Source: Chryseolinea serpens
GTDB lineage: Bacteria; Bacteroidota; Bacteroidia; Cytophagales; Cyclobacteriaceae
Assembly: GCF_900129725.1 (NCBI RefSeq)
Contig: NZ_FQWQ01000003.1
Coordinates: 857,896-921,895, forward strand
Direction of reading: 5' to 3'
Length of the DNA: 64,000 bases
Positions 17,418 to 26,101 of this stretch are shown here, one piece after another (within the stretch, counting starts at the first letter, position 1; the number at the start of each line of letters is the position of its first letter). Under the pieces are notes generated by a model. That model was given only the letters and a program-made list of their open reading frames with translations, ran no database searches and was not told the origin of the DNA. The position numbers and the translations under genes were made by a program.

Positions 17418-18206
17418 ATGGACTTACTCCTGAAAGATAAAGTGATCATCGTCACGGGCGGTGCGAAAGGGATCGGCGAAGGCATCGTGAGAGTGCTGGC
17501 CGGCGAAGGTGCCATTCCTGTGGTGGTTGGCCGCAGCGAAGAAGACAACCTGAAGATCGTCAACGAAGTCGTGGCCGCGGGGGGCAAAGCTTCGCAGATC
17601 GTAGCCGAGCTCACAGACCCCGAAGCTTCGGAACAGGCCGTGAAAGCCACCTTGCAAAAATATGGTAAGATCCACGGTCTCGTGAACAACGCCGGCGTGA
17701 ACGATGGCGTGGGTTTGGAGAATGGCTCCTACGAAAAATTTGTGGCCTCCCTGCATAAGAACCTCATCCACTACTACCTCATGGCGCACTACGCGCTGCC
17801 TGCCTTGAAAGAGACCCGGGGTGCCATTGTAAACATCGGCTCAAAGACCGCCGAGACGGGTCAAGGCGGCACCTCGGCGTATGCCGCCTCCAACGGTGGC
17901 CGCAACGCACTCACCCGCGAGTGGGCGGTCGAGTTGTTGAAATACAACATCCGGGTCAACGCCATCATCGTCGCGGAATGCTATACGCCGCTCTATGAAA
18001 AATGGATCCAAACGCTGCCCAATCCCAAAGAAAAATTAGCCGAGATCGAATCCAAGATCCCGCTTGGCCAGCGCATGACCACCGCCGAGGAAATCGCCAA
18101 CGCCGTGGCCTTCCTGCTCTCCGAACGCTCCAGCCACACCACAGGACAACTTGTCTACGTGGACGGTGGATATGTTCATCTCGATAGGGGACTGGCCAAC
18201 GCGTAG
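17418..18206 (+). CDS. SDR family oxidoreductase (L-fucose dehydrogenase type) with altered YxxxK motif
   Basis: 262 residues. Classical SDR with the cofactor motif VTGGAKGIGEG near the N-terminus, NNAG, and NIGSKTAETGQGG. The catalytic Tyr155 is present, but the YxxxK lysine is replaced by Asn159 (YAASN, codon AAC). It is the last gene of the mutarotase-lactonase cluster and should oxidise the sugar to its lactone. A change at the catalytic Lys usually cripples SDR enzymes, so either this subfamily uses another residue or the activity differs. The C-terminus (GQLVYVDGGYVHLDR) is normal. Confidence 0.88.
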   Translation: MDLLLKDKVIIVTGGAKGIGEGIVRVLAGEGAIPVVVGRSEEDNLKIVNEVVAAGGKASQIVAELTDPEASEQAVKATLQKYGKIHGLVNNAGVNDGVGLENGSYEKFVASLHKNLIHYYLMAHYALPALKETRGAIVNIGSKTAETGQGGTSAYAASNGGRNALTREWAVELLKYNIRVNAIIVAECYTPLYEKWIQTLPNPKEKLAEIESKIPLGQRMTTAEEIANAVAFLLSERSSHTTGQLVYVDGGYVHLDRGLANA

Positions 18207-18240
18207 CGGGCCAGGGGTCCGGCCAGGGGTCGGGCCAGGG
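18207..18240. repeat. Short GGCCAGGGGTC tandem repeat
   Basis: Three imperfect tandem units of 11-12 bp (GGCCAGGGGTC type) between the stop of the SDR gene and the end of the convergent PHP gene. They resemble the GGAGCCA heptad arrays in style. Confidence 0.6.
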
Positions 18241-18242
18241 TA

Positions 18243-19469
18243 TCAGAAGTTCGGGTCGAAGTTGAAACAGATCGGGTTCGACAACCCAACCATGTGCTCA
18301 CTCAACGCCATGGATTCGGGAACCTGCGGATAGGCCGTGGGTGTGCCCTCGACCACGACGCGGTAATAGGTGCGACCCAAGGCTGCCGGTGTATCTGTAA
18401 ACTCGACAAAAGGTGTTTTGCCACTGATCTGATAGGTGCCGAACGTACCACCATTCTTCACCACGTTCACCGTGTACTCGCCATCCGCAGCGCTTCCCGA
18501 GAGCTGCACGCGGAAGGTGACGAGCTTTCCGGCAGCCTTGGCGTTGTCGCCCATCATCATGTCCATCTTGCCATCCTGGTTGAGGTCTGCATAAAATTCA
18601 ACGCGGGGTGCATAAGGATTTGCACTGACCGAAACCCGCCCATTGGTGAGCGCATCGATGATCGCTTGTGAAGTCCTTGCCGTGGCAAACACCCAGGTGG
18701 TGGGCGTTCCGATGTAGTTGGCCTTTGCCTGGGGCGTATTTTTTGTTGCCTGTTCAGGTGTGTCAGGAGTGCCATGATGCACGTCGCTGCCCCCGCGGCC
18801 GGTGAGCTTGCGGCCCGACGAAAGCATGTCATCCCAAATCATGATCGCGTTGGCATTCTTGGACCAGATGGCCGAGTTCCAGACTTCGATGGACTCGATC
18901 ATATCATACGAATATCCAAAATGGTCTTTCCCACTCGGGTGATTGGCCGAAAGATGAATGCCCAATTCCTTCTTCACCGCACCCACCGTTGCATCGCGCT
19001 GATCGCGGACATCATAGAGCCGCTGGTGATCATAAGGCTTCGCCGAGAACGTGTTGCCATGACCGCGGGTGGTAGTCCACTCCGCACCATATAAAAGCAA
19101 CACCGGCGATGACTTGAACTCAGGATCTGCCCACGTGTTGTGCGCAACATCGCCATTCACATGATTGTCGTGATCGGTGATGCAGAGATAGTCTATACCA
19201 ACGGATTTTGCGAAGGCTGTGATTTTTGAAATCGGATGATTCGAAGACTCTTTGCTATGCCGCGAGTGCACATGAAGATCACCCTTTAGCCACACGCCAT
19301 CGGTAAGACTGGCAACCGGCGGCAATGTGCCCACATCTTTTATCGCCCACGGATTAACGTAGCCTGTCTGCGCCAAGGAAACACCACGGATACAAATCGC
19401 CAGACTCAACAGTAATCCCACACGGACAATGTTCATTCGTTGCGTTCTTCTTCTCTTCATGAATAGCAT
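18243..19469 (-). CDS. CehA/McbA family PHP-domain metallohydrolase, secreted
   Basis: 408 residues from 19469; starts at 19460 or 19436 (Met12) are also possible and give a tidier signal peptide (GLLLSLAICIRGVSLAQ). PHP-domain metal motifs are seen: KGDLHVHSRHSKES, CITDHDNHVNGD, the HLSANHP motif and GGSDVHHGTPD. The C-terminal third is a beta domain (NVVKNGGTFGTYQISG). Family members hydrolyse phosphoester or ester bonds, but the substrate cannot be inferred. It is convergent with the sugar-oxidation cluster and stands alone on its strand. Confidence 0.88.
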   Translation of the reverse strand: MLFMKRRRTQRMNIVRVGLLLSLAICIRGVSLAQTGYVNPWAIKDVGTLPPVASLTDGVWLKGDLHVHSRHSKESSNHPISKITAFAKSVGIDYLCITDHDNHVNGDVAHNTWADPEFKSSPVLLLYGAEWTTTRGHGNTFSAKPYDHQRLYDVRDQRDATVGAVKKELGIHLSANHPSGKDHFGYSYDMIESIEVWNSAIWSKNANAIMIWDDMLSSGRKLTGRGGSDVHHGTPDTPEQATKNTPQAKANYIGTPTTWVFATARTSQAIIDALTNGRVSVSANPYAPRVEFYADLNQDGKMDMMMGDNAKAAGKLVTFRVQLSGSAADGEYTVNVVKNGGTFGTYQISGKTPFVEFTDTPAALGRTYYRVVVEGTPTAYPQVPESMALSEHMVGLSNPICFNFDPNF

Positions 19470-19951
19470 ATGACAAGTATTAAGTATTGATTATTATTTC
19501 GTTAAGATTATTCTTATGATAAAAAATAAAATTCTCCTCTGCGGATAAAGGTATAGGCACGATGAAGCGCCGATCATATTAACTTTTACTAACGGACTGT
19601 GCAGATGATCCCTGGTGTCACGATCGCATCGTGAGGTCTATTGCTTACATGAAGGATATTAAGGAACGTTTTCGAAGATGGCTGACCACTTACGGAGGAC
19701 TAGACCCTTTGTGATCAGGGAGCCAGAATCCAGAATCCAGAATCCAGGAGCCAGAGTCAGAATGTGGGAGTCGGGAGCTAGAATTCAGGTGTTAGTAATC
19801 GGTTGGAAATGTGAGAGGAACATCGCGGCTAAAGTTCGTTGTAATTCGACACCAAGGGCATAATAAAGGTAAATTTTTATTTACTTATTTGTTGTGTTGT
19901 AGGTAAACTTTTATTTACTTTGTTGTAAACGTTGGGGGCAAATGAAAAAGC
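19470..19951. other. 482-base gap before hicA, with a third heptad-like array
   Basis: Holds the divergent promoter regions of the PHP and hicA genes. At 19718-19790 there is a degenerate array of GGAGCCA/AGAATCC-type heptads, related to the arrays around the NIPSNAP gene but without the inverted half. Two operator-like palindromes before hicA are listed separately. No gene was recognised in the rest. Confidence 0.7.
19869..19918 (+). promoter_or_regulatory. Paired palindromic operators before hicAB
   Basis: A palindrome GTAAAT-TTTT-ATTTAC (19869-19884) is followed by a near copy GTAAAC-TTTT-ATTTAC (19903-19918), 34 bp centre to centre, ending 33 bases before hicA. HicB-type antitoxins repress their own promoter by binding paired palindromes of this kind; that assignment here is inference from position and symmetry. 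Confidence 0.65.
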
Positions 19952-20137
19952 ATGAAAGCGAGTGAATTGCTGCGCAGGCTTCAGCGTGCGGGGTGGTACG
20001 TGGACAGGCAAAGCGGATCGCACGTCATCATGAAGCATCCGGAAAAAGAAAAGGCGTTTATCTCCGTGCCCAATCATGGCAGTGCGGAGATCGGTAAAGG
20101 GCTTCTCCGGAATATTCAAAAAAGAGCAGGCCTTTAG
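19952..20137 (+). CDS. hicA: HicA family toxin (mRNA interferase)
   Basis: 61 residues, the normal HicA size, with the double-stranded-RNA-binding-like fold pattern: ASELLRRLQRAGWYVDRQSGSHVIMKHP, where GSH holds the catalytic His, and a C-terminal GKGLLRNIQKRAG. HicA toxins cleave mRNA and tmRNA and are neutralised by HicB, encoded 47 bases downstream. An ATG at 19943 is closed within a few codons, so 19952 is the start. Two operator-like palindromes lie just upstream. Its isolated position suggests acquisition by transfer. Confidence 0.92.
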   Translation: MKASELLRRLQRAGWYVDRQSGSHVIMKHPEKEKAFISVPNHGSAEIGKGLLRNIQKRAGL

Positions 20138-20184
20138 AAACAGAATAGTGACCCTAATTTTTTAAGACCCTAAAAAAGAACAAC

Positions 20185-20565
20185 ATGAAGAAGTTGGTTG
20201 TAAAAATTGAGAAAACAGGAACAGGTTTTTCCGCCTATTGCGAAAAGTATCCAGCCTTTACCACGGGAAAAACGTTGACAGAACTCTCCACCAATATGAT
20301 CGAATCCTTAAATCTCTATTTGGAGGAGGAGGGAAAAGGGCGGGAGGTGACGGCGCGCGACCTTGACTTTCAGCTTGACATGAGCAACCTGTTTGAAATT
20401 TTTCCCATCAATGTGAAGGCGTTCTCAAACCGTGTGGGGATGAACTACACGCTTTTGATCCAATATGTGAAAGGCGTGAAAAAACCTTCGCCAAAACAAA
20501 CCGAGAAAATTCTGGAAGGCATGCAAGCCATAGGGAAGGAGTTGTCGGAGATTAGTCTGATCTGA
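20185..20565 (+). CDS. hicB: HicB family antitoxin with C-terminal helix-turn-helix
   Basis: 126 residues. The N-terminal part (about 1-70) is the HicB partial RNase-H-like fold (VVKIEKTGTGFSAYCEKYPAFTTGKTL, then NMIESLNLYLEEEGK). The C-terminal part (about 75-126) is a helix-turn-helix of the XRE type (FSNRVGMNYTLLIQYVKGVKKPSPKQTEKILEGMQAIG). It should bind and inhibit HicA and repress the operon through the paired palindromes upstream of hicA. The toxin-first order is usual for hicAB. Confidence 0.9.
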   Translation: MKKLVVKIEKTGTGFSAYCEKYPAFTTGKTLTELSTNMIESLNLYLEEEGKGREVTARDLDFQLDMSNLFEIFPINVKAFSNRVGMNYTLLIQYVKGVKKPSPKQTEKILEGMQAIGKELSEISLI

Positions 20566-20587
20566 ATTCTGCACCACTATCCCGGCG

Positions 20588-21310
20588 TTACAAGGCCTCG
20601 CCGGCTTCCGCATCGACCATGACCACACCGTGTTCCAATTGTTGAAAGATACTTGCCGGCAGTGCTTCGGATGGAGGAAGGCCTAGGGCTTTTTTCAGGA
20701 TGGCGTTCTTTGTATAGCCATTGGCAATGAGGATGGGCAGCCTGGCTTCGCGAACGTGTCGTAGCCCCAGGGTGATGCCTTTGTCGAGCTTGGTGGATTG
20801 GGAGAAATATTTTTGTCCGACCGTCTTGGTTTCTTCGGCCAGCGTGCTCACATGGGCCGGTGTGTCAAACGGTGTTCCCGGCTCGTTCATGGCGATGTGA
20901 CCGTTGGTGCCAACGCCCACCAGCATAATATCCAGGCCGTGGTGCTTGTTGATCAGTGCGTTGATGCGCTCGGCTTCGTGTTGCAGGTTGGTCGCCAATC
21001 CATCAAAGAAATGAATTTGCTCCGGCAGAATGCTGGCGGGGATAAAAAAGGAATCGTCCATCATGGCGCGACAAGAGCCATCGTCTTGCGGGCCTAAGCC
21101 TACCCATTCGTCTAGGCCGACAAAGGTGCATTGACTCACATCCAGTCTTTTGTCCAAAATATCCGTCACCATACATTGGAACACACCCATTGGCGTATGC
21201 CCGGAAGCGAGGCAAACCAGCGATTTTGGTTTTTTGGAAATATACAGACCGACCACATCCGCCACGGCGCGGCTCAGGGTTTTATAGTCGGGGTAAATGT
21301 GAAGCTTCAT
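20588..21310 (-). CDS. nagB: Glucosamine-6-phosphate deaminase/6-phosphogluconolactonase family (NagB type)
   Basis: 240 residues from the ATG at 21310; the frame runs ten codons further up, but this start gives the usual NagB N-terminus. Family signatures: LASGHTPMGVF (phosphate loop), FVGLDEWVGL with the catalytic Asp67, and DIMLVGVGTNGHIAMNEPG (His138, Glu143), then HVSTLAEETK. NagB turns glucosamine-6-phosphate into fructose-6-phosphate and ammonia, a cytoplasmic step of amino-sugar use. It is divergent from the GH78 gene across 164 bases. The C-terminus (MVDAEAGEAL) is slightly short. Confidence 0.85.
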   Translation of the reverse strand: MKLHIYPDYKTLSRAVADVVGLYISKKPKSLVCLASGHTPMGVFQCMVTDILDKRLDVSQCTFVGLDEWVGLGPQDDGSCRAMMDDSFFIPASILPEQIHFFDGLATNLQHEAERINALINKHHGLDIMLVGVGTNGHIAMNEPGTPFDTPAHVSTLAEETKTVGQKYFSQSTKLDKGITLGLRHVREARLPILIANGYTKNAILKKALGLPPSEALPASIFQQLEHGVVMVDAEAGEAL

Positions 21311-21474
21311 AATTCCTGAAATGTACTTTAAAAATTTCACTTCCGGGTTATTTCAGGATGGCGCGTTGTTGTGTAACTTTCATGAACACGCGGAACGCCA
21401 TGTTGCCCGACAGCACAGGATAGCCACTCCTGTGATACCCGATACTTTTGAACATCTCCCTAAATCGTACGCCT

Positions 21475-24231
21475 TTGAAAACGCTCATCTCATTTCTGCT
21501 TGCCCTCGTCCTCGTTCCCGCTTCCTTTGCACAACGCACTTCTTTCCTTCAACCCGCACACCTTACCTGCGAATACCAAAGTAATCCGCTGGGCATCGAT
21601 ACGGACACACCACGGCTGGGATGGAATTTTGAGACGGCGGCAAAAGACCAGTACCAGTCAGCCTATGAGATCGAGGTTCGCCAGGAAGGCGGGCCATCAA
21701 CGGTCTGGTCGACCGGCAAGGTGATCAGCAATAGAAACACACAGATCGACTACAAGGGCGAACCCTTGCGCTCATTCACCCGCTACTATTGGAAAGTGCG
21801 CACCTACCACGAACACGATCCTCCCTCTTCCTGGAGCAGTGAAGCTTGGTTTGAAACGGCTATGTTGAAACCATCCGACTGGCGGGCCAAGTGGATCGAC
21901 AACGGAAGCACGCTGCCCGCACGCGACGAGGATTTTTACAAAGACGACCCGATGCCTTTGTTTAGAAAAACGCTGAACGTCCAAAAGAAACTCGCCTCTG
22001 CGCGTCTCTACATTTCGGGGTTAGGCTACTACGAAGCCTATCTCAATGAAAAGAAGATCGGCGACCACGTGCTGGATCCTGGGTGGACCACCTATAAAAA
22101 AGAAGCCCTTTATGTCGTGCACGACATCACCCCAACGCTAAAGGCCGGCCCGAACGTCATCGGCATCATGTTGGGCAATGGCTGGTGGGATCCGCTGCCC
22201 CTGAAACTATTTGGCCGTTTCAATCTCCGCACGGTGCAGCAGACGGGCCGGCCTTGCGTGAAGGCAGAGATCCATCTGAATTATACCGACGGCACGAGCG
22301 ACGTGATCGGCACCGATGCCTCGTGGCAAACCGCCAACGGCCCCATCGTGCGCAACAACGTTTACCTGGGCGAGCACTATGACGCCCGCCTGGAAATAAA
22401 GGGCTGGAATGGGTTGAAACCCTCAGGCAACGCGTGGAAAAATGCATCCCTTGCCGAGGGCCCGGCGGGCGCGCTACACGCCCAAATGCAGCCCCCCATC
22501 CGGATCACCCGCACGCTAAAGCCCACCCGAATCCTTGAAATAAAACCCGGCGTCTACATCGCGGACATGGGACAGAATTTTGCCGGCGTGGCACGCATCA
22601 CGGTCAAAGGAAAGAAAGGAACCCGGGTCAGCCTGCGCTATGGAGAGGCCTTGCTCCCCGATGGCACTTTGAATTATCTCACCACAGTAGCGGGCCAGTT
22701 GAAAGCCCTATGGAACATGAACGGCGGTCCGGGTGCGCCGGCCACGGCCTGGCAGGAAGACAGCTACACGCTGAAAGGGGAAGGCACCGAAACGTGGTCG
22801 CCCCGCTTCACCTTTCACGGCTTTCGTTACGTAGAGATCACCGGGTGGCCTGGCAAGCCCACGGTTGACAACATCGAAGGCCTGCGCATGAACGCCGACC
22901 TGACCCGCAACGGCGAGTTTGCTTGTTCCAATGCCATGTTCAACAAAATCCACGAAGCCATCCAGTGGACTTTTTTGAGCAACGTGTTTAGCGTTCAGTC
23001 CGATTGTCCCGGTCGGGAGAAGATGGGCTATGGTGCCGACATGGTGGTGACCGCCGATGCCTTTATGTACAACTTCGACATGAGCACCTTCTACACCAAG
23101 GCCGTGCGCGATTTCGCCAACGAACAACGACCCGGCGGCGGCATCACAGAAACCGCGCCCTACACGGGCATCGCCGACAAAGGCCTGGGCGACGAATCGG
23201 GTCCGTTGGGATGGCAGCTGGGGTTCCCTTACCTGCAGGAACAACTCTATGAATTTTATGGCGACGAACGCATCATCGCCACACAATACGACAACGTGGT
23301 CCGGCAACTGGCCTTCCTCCAATCCAAAGCCATCGACGGCCTCTTTCATTGGGACATTAGCGACCACGTGGCGATCGATCCAAAACCGGAAGCCTTGAGC
23401 GCGTCTGCGTTCTATTATCACCATGCGTTGCTGGCGGCGAAGTTTGCGGGCATCTTGAAGAAGCCGGAAGATTCCGTGAAGTATGCCAAGCTGGCCAGTC
23501 AGACCCGGCAGCGCATCGCGGAGAAATACCTGGTGCCGCATACGGGCCGCTTCGACAACGGCACGCAGTCGGCACAACTGTTTGCGCTGTGGTATGACCT
23601 GTCGCCGGAAAAAGACAAAACGTGGGCGGTGTTGATGAGCGAGTTTGCGCGTCATAAGGATCACGTGGCGTCGGGCATCTTTGGTGTTAAAATGATGTTT
23701 GATGTGCTGCGACAAAGCGGGCAGAATGAAGTGGCCTATCGCATCGCCAATCAAAAGGACTATCCCGGGTGGGGATTTATGCTGAATGAAGGCGCCACCA
23801 CCTTGTGGGAGTCGTGGGAATATCCCGACAACGCGCCCTCGCAAAACCATCCGATGTTCGGTTCTATCGACGAATGGTTCTACCGCTCGTTGCTGGGCAT
23901 CAACCCGCTGGCCCCTGGATTCCGCAAAATACAGATCAAGCCACAGCCCGCCGGTGACCTGACGTGGGCAAAAGGCAGTTATACGTCTATCCAGGGCAAG
24001 ATCGTGAGCGACTGGAAAAAAGAGGAGAACCGCTTTCTGCTCACGGTGTCCATACCCGCCAACACCCGCGGCGAAGTGTGGGTCCCGTTGACGCCGGGCG
24101 GCGACTTGAAAGAGAATGGCACCATCATCGGCAAGGAGGGCATGTCGAAGCATGTGCGCTATGTGGACGGCTACGGTGTGGTAGAGATCAGCAGCGGCGA
24201 CTACACCTTTGAAGCGACAACCCATAATTAA
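21475..24231 (+). CDS. GH78 alpha-L-rhamnosidase, secreted
   Basis: 918 residues from a TTG at 21475, which leads straight into a signal peptide (KTLISFLLALVLVPASFAQ); a TTG at 21448 is the other choice and no ATG fits. Domain order matches Bacteroidota GH78 enzymes: N-terminal Ig-like domain, two beta-sandwich modules (GLGYYEAYLNEKKIGDHVLDPG), then the (alpha/alpha)6 catalytic barrel with SDCPGREKMGYGADM, which holds the proposed general acid, and GATTLWESWEYPDNAPSQNH, ending in a C-terminal beta-sandwich. It removes terminal rhamnose from plant or bacterial glycans, probably at the surface. The YdjC-type gene follows 23 bases later. Confidence 0.93.
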   Translation: MKTLISFLLALVLVPASFAQRTSFLQPAHLTCEYQSNPLGIDTDTPRLGWNFETAAKDQYQSAYEIEVRQEGGPSTVWSTGKVISNRNTQIDYKGEPLRSFTRYYWKVRTYHEHDPPSSWSSEAWFETAMLKPSDWRAKWIDNGSTLPARDEDFYKDDPMPLFRKTLNVQKKLASARLYISGLGYYEAYLNEKKIGDHVLDPGWTTYKKEALYVVHDITPTLKAGPNVIGIMLGNGWWDPLPLKLFGRFNLRTVQQTGRPCVKAEIHLNYTDGTSDVIGTDASWQTANGPIVRNNVYLGEHYDARLEIKGWNGLKPSGNAWKNASLAEGPAGALHAQMQPPIRITRTLKPTRILEIKPGVYIADMGQNFAGVARITVKGKKGTRVSLRYGEALLPDGTLNYLTTVAGQLKALWNMNGGPGAPATAWQEDSYTLKGEGTETWSPRFTFHGFRYVEITGWPGKPTVDNIEGLRMNADLTRNGEFACSNAMFNKIHEAIQWTFLSNVFSVQSDCPGREKMGYGADMVVTADAFMYNFDMSTFYTKAVRDFANEQRPGGGITETAPYTGIADKGLGDESGPLGWQLGFPYLQEQLYEFYGDERIIATQYDNVVRQLAFLQSKAIDGLFHWDISDHVAIDPKPEALSASAFYYHHALLAAKFAGILKKPEDSVKYAKLASQTRQRIAEKYLVPHTGRFDNGTQSAQLFALWYDLSPEKDKTWAVLMSEFARHKDHVASGIFGVKMMFDVLRQSGQNEVAYRIANQKDYPGWGFMLNEGATTLWESWEYPDNAPSQNHPMFGSIDEWFYRSLLGINPLAPGFRKIQIKPQPAGDLTWAKGSYTSIQGKIVSDWKKEENRFLLTVSIPANTRGEVWVPLTPGGDLKENGTIIGKEGMSKHVRYVDGYGVVEISSGDYTFEATTHN

Positions 24232-24254
24232 TATCCACCCAAAGCAAAGAACGC

Positions 24255-25094
24255 ATGAAAAGCATGTTCCCCATCCTGCTCCTGGCCGCCGCCACGCTCC
24301 AGGCCCAAACACCGCCCCGGCTCATTGTGCGTGGTGATGACATGGGATTTTCACACGCCGGCAACGAGGCCTTGATCAAGAGTTATAAGGACGGCATCGA
24401 AACGTCCATCGAAGTGATCGTGCCCTCGCCGTGGTTCCCGGAGGCGGTGAAGCTGCTGCGCGATAACCCGGGCATCGACGTCGGCATTCACATTGCGTTG
24501 ACCAGCGAATGGGAGAACATCAAGTACCGCCCCGTTTCGGCGTGTCCCAGTCTGACGGACGCCGATGGCTATTTCTATCCCATGATCTGGCCCAACAAGA
24601 ACTACCCAGGCCAATCGCTCACCGAAAACAAATGGACGTTGGCCGACATCGAAAAAGAGATGCGCGCACAGATCGGGCTGGCGCTGAAAAAGATCCCGCG
24701 CATAAGTCACATCAGTGCCCACATGGGGTGCTACGACATGGATCCGGCCGTGAAGGCACTAGCCAAACGGTTGGCCGTAGAATACAAGATCGACATCGAC
24801 CCGGCCGAGCGAGGGGTGAAGGGAGTGGGCTACAAGGGCCCTCACCAAACCGTTGAAGAGAAGGTGAGCAGCTTCCTGGCGATGCTGGAGACGCTAAAGC
24901 CCGGAGAAACCTACTTGTTTGTAGACCACCCCGGTCTGGATACGCCCGAGCTACAGGCCATCTTCCACATTGGCTATGAGAATGTGGCCACGGACCGGCA
25001 GGGGGTAACGGATTTGTTCACCGACAATCGTATACGGGAGGCTATACGCCGAAAGGGCGTCCAGTTGGTCAGTTATGCCGACCTGAAGAAATAG
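24255..25094 (+). CDS. ChbG/YdjC-like carbohydrate deacetylase, secreted
   Basis: 279 residues. A signal peptide (about 1-18, ending TLQAQT) is followed by a YdjC-like fold (PF04794) with the metal-binding pattern RLIVRGDDMGFSHAGN, the DVGIHIALTSEW motif with the second His, HISAHMGCYDMDP, and LFVDHPG. Family members remove N-acetyl groups from sugars such as diacetylchitobiose. The gene is 23 bases after the rhamnosidase, so they probably share a transcript and act on the same glycan outside the cytoplasm. Confidence 0.88.
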   Translation: MKSMFPILLLAAATLQAQTPPRLIVRGDDMGFSHAGNEALIKSYKDGIETSIEVIVPSPWFPEAVKLLRDNPGIDVGIHIALTSEWENIKYRPVSACPSLTDADGYFYPMIWPNKNYPGQSLTENKWTLADIEKEMRAQIGLALKKIPRISHISAHMGCYDMDPAVKALAKRLAVEYKIDIDPAERGVKGVGYKGPHQTVEEKVSSFLAMLETLKPGETYLFVDHPGLDTPELQAIFHIGYENVATDRQGVTDLFTDNRIREAIRRKGVQLVSYADLKK

Positions 25095-25271
25095 ACCACC
25101 CTAACCCTACTGCTCTAACTGGTTTAAGGGACAAGACCACGCTGAATTTCTGGAAAAGGAAGGGAATTATTACGTGGTAACACGAATCCTGCATAATATC
25201 TTAATATTTGCCCTGGAGAAAGTATGGGTAAGTCCCCGTATCTTTCGACTTGTGTACCTAAAACCTTATCT

Positions 25272-26003
25272 ATGAGAAAAATCATTTTATCTGCATCCCT
25301 CATCCTTAGTTTGATCTTGACCGGCTTTAGCCAGGAAAAGAAAGTAGCGCTCGTCACGTTTTATGGCGACAAAAAAATTGGTGGCACCGGCATGAGCACC
25401 ATAGGCGAATCGTTGATGAAAGATCCCAACTTCAACCTTCAACCCCTGGTAGACAAAGCCTACGAGCGTTTCGTGAACGAGTTTGCCAAAGACTTCCCCT
25501 TCAAGTTGATCGATCAGAATGAGATCAGCAGCAACCCGGACTATCAGAACTTCAAGTCGTCTATGTTGGCCGACACCTCCAGCGGCTTCAACAAGTCGAT
25601 GGGTATCCAATACGCGATGGTAAAAGGCATGATCTGGGCCTATGGCGATATCCAGGGCTTGCTGAAAGAAGAAAAGCGCGACCCTTGCAACCTGGCCAAG
25701 ATCTTCCCCCAGGCTGACGGCATTTTGTTTGTGACCATGGACTACGAGTTCAAAGGACGCAGCATGGGCTTTGCGGCAGGAGCCGTAGCCTACCTCAACA
25801 TGTTTTTGTATGATAAGAAATGCGACAAGGTTTTCCGCATCCGCGAATTCGGCGAATCGAAAGGAAAAGTGCCCGCAGTAGGCAATATTCCGATCATGGA
25901 CGTAAACAAAATCCAACCCCTTTGCCAGGACGCCACCGATGCATTGTTCGAAGAACTGAAAGGCAAGTTGGGTAAGATCGTAAAGAAATCAGCTAAGTTC
26001 TAA
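25272..26003 (+). CDS. Secreted protein of unknown function
   Basis: 243 residues from the ATG at 25272; an upstream in-frame start at 25224 would put 16 residues before an obvious signal peptide (MRKIILSASLILSLILTGFSQ). The mature protein is a mixed alpha/beta protein without cysteine clusters or a membrane anchor; it has FYGDKKIGGTGMSTIGESLM near its N-terminus and a Lys-rich C-terminus. I do not recognise the family. It stands alone, with an intrinsic terminator 43 bases downstream. Confidence 0.85.
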   Translation: MRKIILSASLILSLILTGFSQEKKVALVTFYGDKKIGGTGMSTIGESLMKDPNFNLQPLVDKAYERFVNEFAKDFPFKLIDQNEISSNPDYQNFKSSMLADTSSGFNKSMGIQYAMVKGMIWAYGDIQGLLKEEKRDPCNLAKIFPQADGILFVTMDYEFKGRSMGFAAGAVAYLNMFLYDKKCDKVFRIREFGESKGKVPAVGNIPIMDVNKIQPLCQDATDALFEELKGKLGKIVKKSAKF

Positions 26004-26046
26004 GCAGTCAACAGCGAAGCTGACGGCTTCTACATACCCTTAAATA

Positions 26047-26080
26047 AAAAAAACGTCCTGGATCACAGGACGTTTTTTTT
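26047..26080 (+). terminator. Intrinsic terminator
   Basis: A stem AAAAACGTCCTG with CAGGACGTTTTT, a 5-base loop, and a run of eight T. It ends the secreted-protein gene before it and, with its A run, can also stop the convergent YiaA/YiaB gene. Confidence 0.92.
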
Positions 26081-26101
26081 GTGTCGGTCGGTCGATTCGT
26101 A

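Noticed and set aside
22708..24312. Minus-strand frame of about 530 codons opposite the GH78 gene
   Set aside because: Antisense of a well-supported enzyme; composition rich in His, Arg and Gly as expected for a shadow, with no start context.
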